The notes below the pieces were generated by a model that made no database searches, was not told the DNA's origin, and saw nothing but the letters and a program-made list of their open reading frames with translations. From Pseudomonas sp. efr-133-TYG-5 (GTDB lineage Bacteria; Pseudomonadota; Gammaproteobacteria; Pseudomonadales; Pseudomonadaceae): a stretch of 64,000 nt of DNA. This document shows, piece by piece, positions 53,508-62,654 of this stretch (positions are counted from its first letter, which is position 1; every line of letters begins with the position of its first letter). The position numbers and the translations under genes are program-made. The DNA lies in assembly GCF_030209175.1 (NCBI RefSeq), contig NZ_JARVSM010000010.1, forward strand, positions 248,001-312,000. The letters run 5' to 3'.

Positions 53508-54560
53508 ATGCTCAATAACGATCGGCTGTTGGTGCAGATCCTCCTGCTGGTGCTGTTCGGCGCCAGTCTTTGGGTGATGGCGCCGTTCTGGTCGGCGCTG
53601 TTCTGGGGGGCGGTGCTGGCGTTCGCCAGTTGGCCGCTGATGCGTCTGCTGACCCGTTGGCTCAATGGCCGCGAATCGCTGGCGGCGCTGCTGTTGACCG
53701 TAGGCTGGATGCTGCTGGTGGCGGCGCCGCTGGTATGGCTGGGCTTCAACCTGGCCGACCATGTGCGCGATGCCACGGCATTCATCAAGGACGTGCAGGT
53801 CGATGGACTGCCGGAGGCGCCGGCCTGGCTTGGTGGCGTGCCGCTGGTGGGCGAACGGCTGGTGGGCATCTGGAACAGTATCGACCAGCAGGGCGCGGCC
53901 ATGATGGTGGCGGTCAAACCTTATCTGGGGCAGGTCGGCAACTGGCTGCTGGCGCGCAGTGCGCAGATCGGCGGGGGGATCCTCGAGCTGACCCTGAGCA
54001 TTGTCTTCGTGTTCTTTTTCTACCGTGACGGGCCACGTCTTGCCGCGTTCGTGCACGGCCTGCTGCAGCGTTTGATCGGCGACCGCGCCGGGTACTACAT
54101 CGAACTGGTGGCCGGCACCGTGCAGCGGGTGGTCAACGGGGTCATCGGCACGGCGGCCGCGCAGGCGCTCCTGGCGCTGATCGGCTTCCTTATCGCCGGG
54201 GTACCGGGTGCGCTGGTGCTGGGGATCGTGACGTTTCTGCTCAGCCTGATTCCGATGGGCCCGCCACTGGTGTGGATTCCTGCCACGGCGTGGCTGGCCT
54301 GGAAGGGCGAGTACGGGATGGCGGTGTTTCTCGGGATCTGGGGGACGTTCATCATCAGTGGCGTGGACAACGTGCTCAAGCCGTACCTGATCAGCCGCGG
54401 GGGCAATCTGCCGCTGGTGATTGTCCTGCTGGGGGTGTTTGGCGGGTTGATTGCGTTCGGGTTTATCGGGTTGTTTATCGGGCCGACGTTGTTGGCGGTG
54501 GCTTATAGTTTGTTGACGGATTGGAGCAAGAGCCAGGGGCGGGTAGAGGATCGGCGCTGA
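53508..54560 (+). CDS. AI-2E transporter family (PerM/YdiK-type) permease
   Basis: 350 residues with seven or eight hydrophobic segments, the typical AI-2E exporter family layout, including the conserved central FFFYRDG and the C-terminal LIAFGFIGLFIGPTLLA. Members include TqsA for autoinducer-2 and PerM-type proteins with other substrates; assignment to AI-2 is not justified. The start MLNNDRLLVQI is chosen. Confidence 0.9.
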   Translation: MLNNDRLLVQILLLVLFGASLWVMAPFWSALFWGAVLAFASWPLMRLLTRWLNGRESLAALLLTVGWMLLVAAPLVWLGFNLADHVRDATAFIKDVQVDGLPEAPAWLGGVPLVGERLVGIWNSIDQQGAAMMVAVKPYLGQVGNWLLARSAQIGGGILELTLSIVFVFFFYRDGPRLAAFVHGLLQRLIGDRAGYYIELVAGTVQRVVNGVIGTAAAQALLALIGFLIAGVPGALVLGIVTFLLSLIPMGPPLVWIPATAWLAWKGEYGMAVFLGIWGTFIISGVDNVLKPYLISRGGNLPLVIVLLGVFGGLIAFGFIGLFIGPTLLAVAYSLLTDWSKSQGRVEDRR

Positions 54561-55138
54561 GCTTTTTGTTGGTCTTGGTCTTGGTTTTGGTGTTTGGGTT
54601 GGTCTTGGCGGCCTCTGGGCCGACCAGGTTTTGGTTTGTTCGGTGTGTATATCCGTTGCTTCGGTAACGGCGGCTTAGGGTTTCGCCCTTACGGCGACTC
54701 ACTTTTTTGACAAACGCCTCAAAAAAGTAAGCAAAAAAACGCTCGCCCCGGCGTTCGGCCCCTCGCGGGCTCGGGGTTCCTTCGCTCCGGTGTCCATCCG
54801 GGGGCATCGACTTCGTCGACGGGTTCGGCTTCGCCAAACGGCGCTGCGCGCCCATCCCCGGATGCACACCTCCACTCAGCCTTCCGAAGGGGCGGGTGGA
54901 TCAAGATCAAGAGCTTTGTCGAGCTAACGCTCATCCTGGTGGTGCAGCGGTCTGGTTTTCGCTTGCCGGACGGCCGAACTGGTTCTTTCAGCGTATTCAA
55001 TGCGCGCGGCAGGAGCTGCTGAAGGCTGCGATCTTTGCTGGTTTGTCCAATCGATCCATACCTTTGCGCAGCTCCCGCAGCGGGCGCGTTGGTTTTGATC
55101 GTTCCTGTTCGGGATTGATCGTTACTCGTTCGGCGGGC
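54561..55138. other. Long intergenic region with repeats
   Basis: 578 bases. Begins with TTGGTC-type tandem runs (54573-54635), continues with a degenerate long Pseudomonas repeat (about 54660-54870, containing AAAAAAGT/ACTTTTTT inverted words and TTCGCTCCGG), and ends with sequence containing GGAGCTGC/GCAGCTCC inverted words (55011-55076). No gene called; short frames here have atypical codon use. Confidence 0.6.
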
Positions 55139-55990
55139 TCATGTTGCTACGTTCAGGTATTTGCCCACCGACGCGGTGTTATCGAGTGAATACTGTTTGC
55201 TCAGGTTGGCAATCATGCGGTTGAGCGCTTCGCGGGTGGTTTGGGAGGTGCTGGTGTTTGTTTCGTCGGTCGGGCGTTCGCGCCCGGCATGCAGGGCGGC
55301 TTTCAGTTCGTCGCTGCTGACGCCACCACTGCCGTCGCTGTCCAGCACTTCGAGCAAGGCGGCGCTGGTGTCGGTATCGGTCGAGGAACTGCTGGCGGCG
55401 GTTTGCAGGGCGCTGCTCAGTTCGCTGGCGCTGACGTTGCCGTCGCCATCGCTATCGAGTTGGCCGAACAGTTCATCGCTGGACACCTGGGGCGGTGGCG
55501 GTGGGGGGAGGCTGGCGCTGAGTTCGTCCTGGCTGACGACGCCGTCCTTGTTTTTATCCAGGGCCGAGAAGACTTCGTTGCTGTCGGCGCTGCTGCCGGC
55601 ACTGGTCAGGCCGCTGCTCAGTTCATCGTTGCTGATCGCGCCATCACCGTCGCTGTCCAGCGCACTGATCAGGGCGTCGGCTAGGTCGGTGTTGGGGGCC
55701 TGATCGCCGGGACGCGGTGGAGGTGGCGCCATGGCGGTCATTTCTTCGGCGCTGAGGCTGCCACTGGAGTCGCTGTCGAGGTCGCCGAATTGTTTGCTCA
55801 GGCTGACCAGAAGGCCGTCATTGGCTTTCTGCGACAGAGCACTGCTCAGTTCGTCCTGATCCACCGCGCCGTCGCCGTTGCTGTCGAGCTTGGCGAACAG
55901 CTGCTTTTGCAGCTGCTGGCTGCGTGCATTTTGCGTGGTGGTGCTGCTGGTGCTGGTATAGCTCGTGTAGTTGCTGACGCTACCGATCAT
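55139..55990 (-). CDS. Six-EF-hand calcium-binding protein
   Basis: 283 residues. Six canonical-spaced EF loops start at D36, D72, D112, D145, D179 and D217, each of the form DxDxDGxxxxxE (for example DSNGDGAVDQDE at 36-47 and DSDGDGAISNDE at 112-123). Loops are separated by Ser/Thr-rich spacers and Pro runs (about 88-94 and 162-167). No signal peptide is seen. Such proteins are catalogued as XopAW-like, but no type III secretion genes are in view, so a secreted-effector role is not supported here. Confidence 0.88.
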   Translation of the reverse strand: MIGSVSNYTSYTSTSSTTTQNARSQQLQKQLFAKLDSNGDGAVDQDELSSALSQKANDGLLVSLSKQFGDLDSDSSGSLSAEEMTAMAPPPPRPGDQAPNTDLADALISALDSDGDGAISNDELSSGLTSAGSSADSNEVFSALDKNKDGVVSQDELSASLPPPPPPQVSSDELFGQLDSDGDGNVSASELSSALQTAASSSSTDTDTSAALLEVLDSDGSGGVSSDELKAALHAGRERPTDETNTSTSQTTREALNRMIANLSKQYSLDNTASVGKYLNVAT

Positions 55991-56102
55991 GGGCTCGCTC
56001 CTTGGACTGTAGAACCGGTGAGTGTCCCGGCTTGTGCAGCCTCAAGGGGCAAGTTGTCGTGGGTATAGGCCGTTTGTACCGGACGCTACACAAGCGCGGA
56101 TC

Positions 56103-57152
56103 TCAGCCGCGGGGCAGGCGGATGATCGCAGTCAGTCCGCCACCGGGCGTGTCTTCGAGGTTCAACTGGCCGCCGAGGCGCTGCGCGGCTTCACGGGCGA
56201 TAGTCATGCCCAGACCTACGCCGCCGGAATTGCGGTTGCGCGAGCCTTCCAGGCGAAAGAACGGTTCGAACACCGCCTCGCGTTGATCCGCGGCAATGCC
56301 CGGGCCGTGGTCGATGACGCGAATCAGCAACTGTTCCCGCTGATCCTGCAGTTCGATGCGTACCTGCCCGGCATAGCGCAGGGCGTTATCCAGCAGGTTG
56401 TTGATGCACGAGCGCAGGGCCATGGGCTGTACCGGCAGCGGTGCACAATGCCCGCTGACCTGGGCATCGGCGCCCTGGTCCTGGGCGTTTTCACACAGCG
56501 ATTCGACCAGCGCCTGTACATCCATCAGTTGCACGGCTTCGCTGGTGCGCTGCTCGTGCAGGTAGGTCAGGGTGGCGTCGAGCATGCCGATCATGTCGTC
56601 CAGGTCCTGACGCATCTGACCTTGCAGCTTCTCGTCGTCGATCTGCTCCAGGCGCAGTTTCAGGCGCGACAGCGGGGTACGCAGGTCGTGGGACACCGCG
56701 CCGAGCATGCGCGCGCGTTGCTGCACTTGGCCGCGAATCCGTTGTTGCATCAGGTTGAATGTGTACGCGGCCTGCCTGGCTTCGCGCGGGCCGGATTCGT
56801 CCAGCGGCGGGCTGTTGAGGTCCTCGCTGAGACGTTCGGCGGCATCGCTCAGGCGCTGGATCGGCCGGGTCAGCAGCTTGGCGCCGTACCAGGCAGCGAT
56901 AATCAGCGAGATGAACTGGAAGGTCAGCGGCACCAGCGGCCCGCCAAACCAGGGGCGCGGCGGGCGTGGGGCAAAGCGCGGATCTTGCGGCGGCGGCTGG
57001 CCGTTGAAGTTTTCCGCGAACGGCGGCGGTGGTGGCGGTGGCGGCGGGCCGTAGAGACGGAACCAGGCAAAGGCCAGCAAGTGCGCCAGGACAATCGCCA
57101 CCAACAGCACGCCGAAGAGGCGGCCGAACAGCGTGTCGAAGCGCGCTCGCAT
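56103..57152 (-). CDS. Sensor histidine kinase with polyproline periplasmic loop
   Basis: 349 residues, short for a sensor kinase. One helix at about 10-32, a ~40-residue periplasmic loop with nine consecutive prolines at 36-44, a second helix at about 74-93, HAMP, then HisKA with H155 in AVSHDLRTPLSRL, and ATPase motifs NLLDNALRYA, DHGPGIA and GVGLGMTIA. The tiny loop leaves little room for a ligand, so it may sense membrane state or use a partner protein. It overlaps the regulator gene by one base. Confidence 0.9.
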   Translation of the reverse strand: MRARFDTLFGRLFGVLLVAIVLAHLLAFAWFRLYGPPPPPPPPPFAENFNGQPPPQDPRFAPRPPRPWFGGPLVPLTFQFISLIIAAWYGAKLLTRPIQRLSDAAERLSEDLNSPPLDESGPREARQAAYTFNLMQQRIRGQVQQRARMLGAVSHDLRTPLSRLKLRLEQIDDEKLQGQMRQDLDDMIGMLDATLTYLHEQRTSEAVQLMDVQALVESLCENAQDQGADAQVSGHCAPLPVQPMALRSCINNLLDNALRYAGQVRIELQDQREQLLIRVIDHGPGIAADQREAVFEPFFRLEGSRNRNSGGVGLGMTIAREAAQRLGGQLNLEDTPGGGLTAIIRLPRG

Positions 57153-57913
57153 CAGCCGATGTCCCGGGCGTCGAACAGATAGCCTTCACCGCGCACGGTC
57201 TTGATCAGTTGCGGCGCCTTCGGGTCGTCGCCGAGCTTCTGTCGCAGCCGCGATACCAGCAGGTCGATGCTGCGGTCGAAGGCTTCGATCGAGCGGCCAC
57301 GGGCTGCATCCAGCAACTGTTCGCGGCTGAGCACCCGGCGCGGGCGTTCGATGAAGACCCAGAGCAGGCGGAATTCGGCGTTGGACAGCGGCACCACCAG
57401 GCCATCGTCGGCGATCAGTTGCCGCAATACGCTGTTCAGGCGCCAGTTGTCGAAGCGAATGTTTGCCCGCTGCTCGGTGCGGTCGTCGCGCACCCGGCGC
57501 AGGATGGTCTGGATCCGCGCCACCAGTTCGCGCGGCTCGAATGGCTTGGCCATGTAGTCGTCGGCGCCCAGTTCCAGGCCGATGATGCGGTCGGTGGGTT
57601 CGCAACGGGCGGTGAGCATCAGGATCGGAATGTCCGATTCGGCACGCAGCCAGCGGCACAGCGACAGACCGTCTTCGCCGGGCAGCATGAGGTCGAGCAC
57701 CACCACGTCGAAGTGTTCGGCCTGCATCGCCTGGCGCATGGCCGCGCCGTCGGTGACGCCGCTGGCGTGAATGTTGAAGCGCGCCAGATAGTCGATCATC
57801 AGCTCGCGGATCGGCACGTCATCGTCGACGATCAGCGCCCGGACGCTCCAGCGCTTGTCGTCTTTCTGCTCTTCGTTCACGGAGGCTTGGGTGTTGTGCA
57901 TGGGGCTGTTCAT
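57152..57913 (-). CDS. OmpR-family response regulator
   Basis: 253 residues from MNSPMHNTQ; a start four codons later is equally plausible, and no strong ribosome site decides. Receiver about 25-140 with phospho-acceptor D74 in VVLDLMLPGEDG and K in YMAKPFEPREL; a winged-helix effector ends KTVRGEGYLF. It precedes and overlaps the short kinase gene by one base, forming a two-component pair. Target unknown. Confidence 0.88.
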   Translation of the reverse strand: MNSPMHNTQASVNEEQKDDKRWSVRALIVDDDVPIRELMIDYLARFNIHASGVTDGAAMRQAMQAEHFDVVVLDLMLPGEDGLSLCRWLRAESDIPILMLTARCEPTDRIIGLELGADDYMAKPFEPRELVARIQTILRRVRDDRTEQRANIRFDNWRLNSVLRQLIADDGLVVPLSNAEFRLLWVFIERPRRVLSREQLLDAARGRSIEAFDRSIDLLVSRLRQKLGDDPKAPQLIKTVRGEGYLFDARDIG

Positions 57914-58196
57914 CTGCCAGTAGGCCGCCAACCACAAAGATAGGCTGCGAGGTTGTGGTTTCAGCATAGGCGTCCGGCCGTGAGGCGGGAAGGGCTGCTG
58001 TAAGGACATGTTGCGGCTGGCGAGGCTAGCGCGGGTGCATGTTGTCGGCGTGTCGGCTGTGTATCGAAGTCGACACAATAGCTTCGAACGCTATGCTGAT
58101 CACGTCCGGCGGCACGATTTACCGATCATCGGGTGCCGCGCCGCCACCGGTTCCGCTACAATGCGCGCCGATTTCGACTTGCCTGAGAGCCCACCC

Positions 58197-58895
58197 ATGT
58201 CCGCCTGCCAGACTCCTATCATCGTCGCCCTGGATTTCCCTACTCGTGACGCCGCGCTGAAGCTGGCCGACCAGTTGGACCCGAAACAGTGCCGGGTCAA
58301 AGTGGGCAAGGAGCTGTTCACCAGCTGCGCCGCAGAAATCGTCGGCACCCTGCGTGACAAAGGCTTCGAGGTGTTCCTCGACCTGAAATTCCACGACATT
58401 CCCAACACCACCGCGATGGCGGTCAAGGCGGCGGCCGAGATGGGCGTGTGGATGGTCAACGTGCATTGCTCCGGTGGCCTGCGCATGATGGCGGCCTGCC
58501 GTGAAGAACTGGACAAGCGCAGCGGCCCGCAGCCGCTGTTGATCGGCGTGACCGTGCTGACCAGCATGGAACGTGAGGATCTGGCCGGGATCGGCCTGGA
58601 CATCGAACCGCAGGAGCAAGTGCTGCGTCTGGCCGCTCTGGCCGAGAAGGCCGGGATGGACGGCCTGGTCTGTTCGGCGCTGGAAGCCACCGCGTTGAAA
58701 GCCGCGCATCCGTCGCTGCAACTGGTGACGCCGGGTATTCGTCCGGCGGGCAGTGCCCAGGACGACCAGCGCCGCATTCTGACCCCGCGTCAGGCGCTGG
58801 ATGCCGGTTCCGACTACCTGGTGATCGGCCGTCCGATCAGTCAGGCGGCGGATCCGGCCAAAGCGTTGGCTGCCGTCGTCGCCGAGCTGGCATAA
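58197..58895 (+). CDS. pyrF: Orotidine 5'-phosphate decarboxylase
   Basis: 232 residues. Last step of UMP synthesis. The catalytic Asp/Lys segment FLDLKFHDIPNT (about 60-71) and the phosphate-binding region TPGIRPAG, VIGRPISQAADP fit the family. The ATG at 58197 gives MSACQTPIIVALDF; the longer frame upstream is rejected. The preceding 280 bases are shared with the divergent regulator gene. Confidence 0.95.
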   Translation: MSACQTPIIVALDFPTRDAALKLADQLDPKQCRVKVGKELFTSCAAEIVGTLRDKGFEVFLDLKFHDIPNTTAMAVKAAAEMGVWMVNVHCSGGLRMMAACREELDKRSGPQPLLIGVTVLTSMEREDLAGIGLDIEPQEQVLRLAALAEKAGMDGLVCSALEATALKAAHPSLQLVTPGIRPAGSAQDDQRRILTPRQALDAGSDYLVIGRPISQAADPAKALAAVVAELA

Positions 58896-58908
58896 GCAGC
58901 GTACGAAA

Positions 58909-58944
58909 ACCCGTGGGGGCGAATTTGCCCCCACGGGTTTTTTA
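58909..58944. terminator. Bidirectional terminator, pyrF / MDR gene
   Basis: AACCCGTGGGGGC-GAATT-GCCCCCACGGGTTTTTTAT hairpin with a T tract between the convergent pyrF and oxidoreductase genes. Confidence 0.93.
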
Positions 58945-58961
58945 TCGCCTGCACCAAGGGC

Positions 58962-59966
58962 TCAGACCTTCAGCACCAGCTTGCCGAAGTTCTCGCCGCT
59001 GAACAGTTTCGTCAGCGTCTCCGGGAAGGTCTCCAGCCCGTCGACAATATCTTCCTTGCTCTTGAGCTGCCCCTTGGCCATCCAGCCGGCCATTTCCTGG
59101 CCGGCGGCGGCGAATTGCGCGGCGTAATCCATGACCACGAAGCCTTCCATCCGCGCCCGATTGACCAGCAGCGAGAGGTAATTGGCCGGGCCCTTGAGCG
59201 CTTCCTTGTTGTTGTACTGGCTGATGGCGCCGCAGATCACCACGCGGGCCTTGAGGTTCAGGCGGCTCAGCACGGCGTCGAGGATGTCGCCGCCGACGTT
59301 ATCGAAATACACATCGACGCCTTTCGGGCATTCGCGCTTGAGGCCGGCCACGACGTCCTCGCTCTTGTAGTCGATGGCACCGTCGAAACCCAGTTCATCG
59401 ATGAGGAACCGGCACTTGTCGGCGCCACCGGCAATCCCCACCACGCGGCAGCCCTTGAGCTTGGCGATCTGCCCGGCAATGCTGCCCACTGCGCCAGCCG
59501 CGCCGGACAGCACCACGGTGTCGCCGGCCTTGGGGGCGCCGACGTCCAGCAGGGCAAAGTAAGCGGTCATGCCGGTCATGCCCAGTGCCGACAGATAGCG
59601 CGGCAATGGCGCCAGTTGCGGATCGACCTTGTAGAAGCCGCGCGGCTCGCCAAGGAAATAATCCTGCACGCCCAGCGCACCGTTGACGTAGTCCCCGACC
59701 GCGAACCCCGGGTTGTTCGACGCGATGACTTTGCCTACGCCCAGCGCACGCATGACTTCACCGATGCCGACGGGCGGGATGTAGGACTTGCCCTCGTTCA
59801 TCCAGCCACGCATGGCCGGGTCGAGGGACAGGTATTCGTTCTTGACCAGAATCTGTCCGGCCGCCGGCTCGCCGACCGGGACCTCCTGAAAGGTGAAGGT
59901 CTCGCGGGTCGCGGCGCCCACCGGGCGTTTGGCGAGCAGGAACTGGCGATTGGTCTGGTTGGTCAT
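58962..59966 (-). CDS. Zinc-free MDR oxidoreductase (NADP-dependent)
   Basis: 334 residues. Medium-chain reductase of the leukotriene B4 dehydrogenase/YncB group: N-terminal RQFLLAKRPVGAA, the nucleotide loop LSGAAGAVGSIAGQIAKLKG, and FDNVGGDILDA. No zinc-binding cysteines are present. It probably reduces a conjugated enone or aldehyde with NADPH. Either Met (59966 or three codons upstream) could be the start. Confidence 0.9.
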   Translation of the reverse strand: MTNQTNRQFLLAKRPVGAATRETFTFQEVPVGEPAAGQILVKNEYLSLDPAMRGWMNEGKSYIPPVGIGEVMRALGVGKVIASNNPGFAVGDYVNGALGVQDYFLGEPRGFYKVDPQLAPLPRYLSALGMTGMTAYFALLDVGAPKAGDTVVLSGAAGAVGSIAGQIAKLKGCRVVGIAGGADKCRFLIDELGFDGAIDYKSEDVVAGLKRECPKGVDVYFDNVGGDILDAVLSRLNLKARVVICGAISQYNNKEALKGPANYLSLLVNRARMEGFVVMDYAAQFAAAGQEMAGWMAKGQLKSKEDIVDGLETFPETLTKLFSGENFGKLVLKV

Positions 59967-60205
59967 GACAGGCACTCAAGCTGAATGAAACCTTGTTGAT
60001 AGACCTTCGTTGCCAATGCCGCAAGCACGGCTGACCCGGCGAATGCAGGCTGATCCAGTGCGGTGATAGTGCGTGCCGGGTGTTTATCACTGTGATTCAT
60101 GGCTGGGCAAACGGCCATTTGATAGTGCTGCCGTGGGGCAGGGCGCTGTGGCTATGCTGTAACGGTGAAATTCCCCCCTGCTTTCATTCGTTCGAGGACA
60201 TAACA

Positions 60206-60967
60206 ATGAGCATGACGTTTTCCGGCCAGGTCGCCGTAGTCACCGGCGCGGCCAACGGTATCGGCCGCGCGACCGCCCAGGCATTCGCCGCCGAAGGTCT
60301 GAAGGTGGTGGTGGCCGATCTGGATACCGCCGGGGGCGAGGGGACCGTAGCGCTGATTCGTACGGCCGGCGGTGAAGCGACCTTCGTCCGTTGTAACGTG
60401 ACCGTCGAAAGCGAAGTGAAAAATCTGATGGATGAGGTGATCAATACCTACGGCCGTCTGGACTACGCCTTTAACAACGCCGGCATCGAAATCGAGAAGG
60501 GCAAACTCGCCGAAGGCTCGATGGACGAGTTCGACGCGATCATGGGAGTCAACGTCAAGGGCGTCTGGCTGTGCATGAAGTATCAGTTGCCCTTGCTGCT
60601 GGCCCAGGGTGGCGGTGCGATCGTCAACACGGCCTCGGTGGCCGGCCTCGGCGCAGCACCGAAAATGAGCATCTACGCGGCCTCCAAGCACGCGGTGATC
60701 GGCCTGACCAAGTCGGCCGCGATCGAGTACGCGAAGAAAAAAATCCGCGTCAATGCGGTGTGTCCGGCGGTGATCGACACCGACATGTTCCGTCGTGCCT
60801 ATGAAGCCGATCCGAAGAAGGGCGAATTCGCCAACGCCATGCACCCGGTCGGGCGGATCGGCAAGGTCGAGGAGATCGCCAGTGCGGTGCTTTACCTGTG
60901 CAGCGACGGTGCCGCGTTCACCACCGGGCATTCGCTGGCCGTCGACGGCGGCGTGACCGCGTTCTGA
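60206..60967 (+). CDS. Short-chain dehydrogenase/reductase
   Basis: 253 residues. Classical SDR: TGAANGIGRA cofactor loop (about 13-22), NNAG, and catalytic Ser...YAASK in SVAGLG/YAASKHAVIG. D in VVADLDT near 36-41 favours NAD. The C-terminal AVDGGVTAF is usual. GAGGACATAAC precedes the ATG. Substrate unknown. Confidence 0.93.
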   Translation: MSMTFSGQVAVVTGAANGIGRATAQAFAAEGLKVVVADLDTAGGEGTVALIRTAGGEATFVRCNVTVESEVKNLMDEVINTYGRLDYAFNNAGIEIEKGKLAEGSMDEFDAIMGVNVKGVWLCMKYQLPLLLAQGGGAIVNTASVAGLGAAPKMSIYAASKHAVIGLTKSAAIEYAKKKIRVNAVCPAVIDTDMFRRAYEADPKKGEFANAMHPVGRIGKVEEIASAVLYLCSDGAAFTTGHSLAVDGGVTAF

Positions 60968-60989
60968 CGCCAGGCGGGTTGGTCTTCGC

Positions 60990-61020
60990 AAAGCCCGCCC
61001 TCGTGCGGGCTTTTTATTTT
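60990..61020 (+). terminator. Terminator of the SDR gene
   Basis: AAAGCCCGC-CCTC-GTGCGGGCTTTTTATTTT hairpin with T run. Confidence 0.9.
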
Positions 61021-61160
61021 TGCGGCAGCCGCTCCGCGCTCGGCCGGCGATTGTGTTTCAAATGTTTAGAACTCGCGGTTTTGACGGCGTTGTCGCACAG
61101 CCTGATCGAGCCGGCTGTGATTTACTGCCGCCAGCAAAACGAACAGGAGTTTGCTTGCTC

Positions 61161-62546
61161 ATGGAATTGAGAATTGATCGACAGGCAATGGTGCCGGTCG
61201 TACAACAGATTGTTGATGGCTTGACCGAGTGGATCCAGCAAGGCGACTTTCCCCCGGCCACGCGCCTGCCCTCGGTTCGCCACATCGCGCGGTGCAATCT
61301 GCTCAGTCAATCGGCGGTGTTCGAGGCCTGCGAGCGGCTGGTGGCGCAGGGCATTCTTGCCGCTCGCCAGGGCTCGGGGTTTGTCGTCGCCAGCGCTGCC
61401 CGGCCGCTCAGGGATTGCGATGCGCTGCCATGCACCGGCCGCGAGCCGTCTGGTGAGGCGGGCGGGGCGCTGTCACTGGGTGGCGGCAGTCTGCCCGAGA
61501 GCTGGCGTGAACCCGATGACCTCAGCTATGCGATCCGTCAGGTGGCGCGCACGGACATGACCAGCCTGTTCGGCTACAGCACACCGCTGGGGCTGCCGGT
61601 GCTGCGGGCGCAGATCGTCAAGCGCCTGAAACAGCTGGATATCAACTGCACCGGCGAACACCTGCTGACCACCGCCGGCGCCAGTCATGCCCTGGACCTG
61701 ATTGTGCGGACCCTGTTCCGCGCCGGCGACTGCGTGGTGGTGGAAACGCCGGGCTATGCGCCGCTGTTCGAGCTGTTGCGCCTGCATGGCGTGCGCATGC
61801 TCGAAGTGCGCCGCACGCCGAGCGGGCCGGACACCGATGCCCTGGAAGGCCTGCTGCGACAGTTCCGCCCGGCGGCGTTGTTCATCAACAGCCATCACCA
61901 TAATCCCACCGGCAGTTGCCTGACACCCGCGGTGGCCCAGCGCATCCTGCAATTGAGCAGGCAGCATGATCTGCGCCTGATCGAGGATGATGTCTACGCC
62001 GACCTGCACCATGGCGGCGGGGTACGCCTCGCCGCGCTGGATGACGCTGAGCGGGTGATCTACGTCGGCAGTTTCTCCAAGACCCTGAGCAGTTCGCTGC
62101 GGGTCGGCTTCGTTCACGCCGATGCCGGCATTGTCGCGCGCCTGGCGCAGGTGAAAATGATCAGCAGCCTCGGCGCATCGCGCTTCTGCGAAGCGGTGCT
62201 GGCCAACCTCTTGGCCAGTGGCGCCTATCGCAAGCTGGTGCAACGCCAGCGCCAGCGCTTGAACGCCGACCGGGCGGCAGCGTTGCAGGCGCTGGAAGAC
62301 GCCGATTGGGAGGTGTTCGGCAAGCCGACCGGCGGACTGTTCATCTGGGCCCGCTCGCCTTCTGGCGATGATCTGCGCCTGCGCCGTCAGGCCCAGCGCT
62401 GCGGGGTGTCGTTGCCGTGCTCGACCACGTTCAGCCCCAGCGGCGAGGCCAGTGACTGGCAGCGCATCAACGTGGCCTATGCCTGTGATCCCCGGGCCCG
62501 GCAGTTCTTTCGCAGCAGCACTTCGGATCGACCTCAAGTGTTCTGA
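61161..62546 (+). CDS. MocR/PdxR-type regulator (GntR plus aminotransferase fold)
   Basis: 461 residues. An N-terminal GntR winged helix (VVQQIVDGLTEWIQQGDFPP, LPSVRHIA, about 12-75) is fused to a PLP aminotransferase fold (about 110-440) with NPTGS, and the PLP Lys in GSFSKTLSSSLRVG. Such fusions use PLP-linked metabolites as effectors. The ATG at 61161 follows CAGGAG. It is alone on its transcript; the regulated gene may be elsewhere. Its downstream neighbour is a chemoreceptor gene. Confidence 0.92.
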   Translation: MELRIDRQAMVPVVQQIVDGLTEWIQQGDFPPATRLPSVRHIARCNLLSQSAVFEACERLVAQGILAARQGSGFVVASAARPLRDCDALPCTGREPSGEAGGALSLGGGSLPESWREPDDLSYAIRQVARTDMTSLFGYSTPLGLPVLRAQIVKRLKQLDINCTGEHLLTTAGASHALDLIVRTLFRAGDCVVVETPGYAPLFELLRLHGVRMLEVRRTPSGPDTDALEGLLRQFRPAALFINSHHHNPTGSCLTPAVAQRILQLSRQHDLRLIEDDVYADLHHGGGVRLAALDDAERVIYVGSFSKTLSSSLRVGFVHADAGIVARLAQVKMISSLGASRFCEAVLANLLASGAYRKLVQRQRQRLNADRAAALQALEDADWEVFGKPTGGLFIWARSPSGDDLRLRRQAQRCGVSLPCSTTFSPSGEASDWQRINVAYACDPRARQFFRSSTSDRPQVF

Positions 62547-62654
62547 AAACGACGCGACCGTAGCTTTTTGCCATTATTCCGACGCCAGAGACTTGTGCTG
62601 CTTCATGGCCGTTGCGACTCTTCGTCAACAGACAATGGCAGGGGACTACGCGCA

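Noticed and set aside
53508..54560. Autoinducer-2 exporter
   Set aside because: The family is broad and no lux-type genes are nearby, so only the family name is given.
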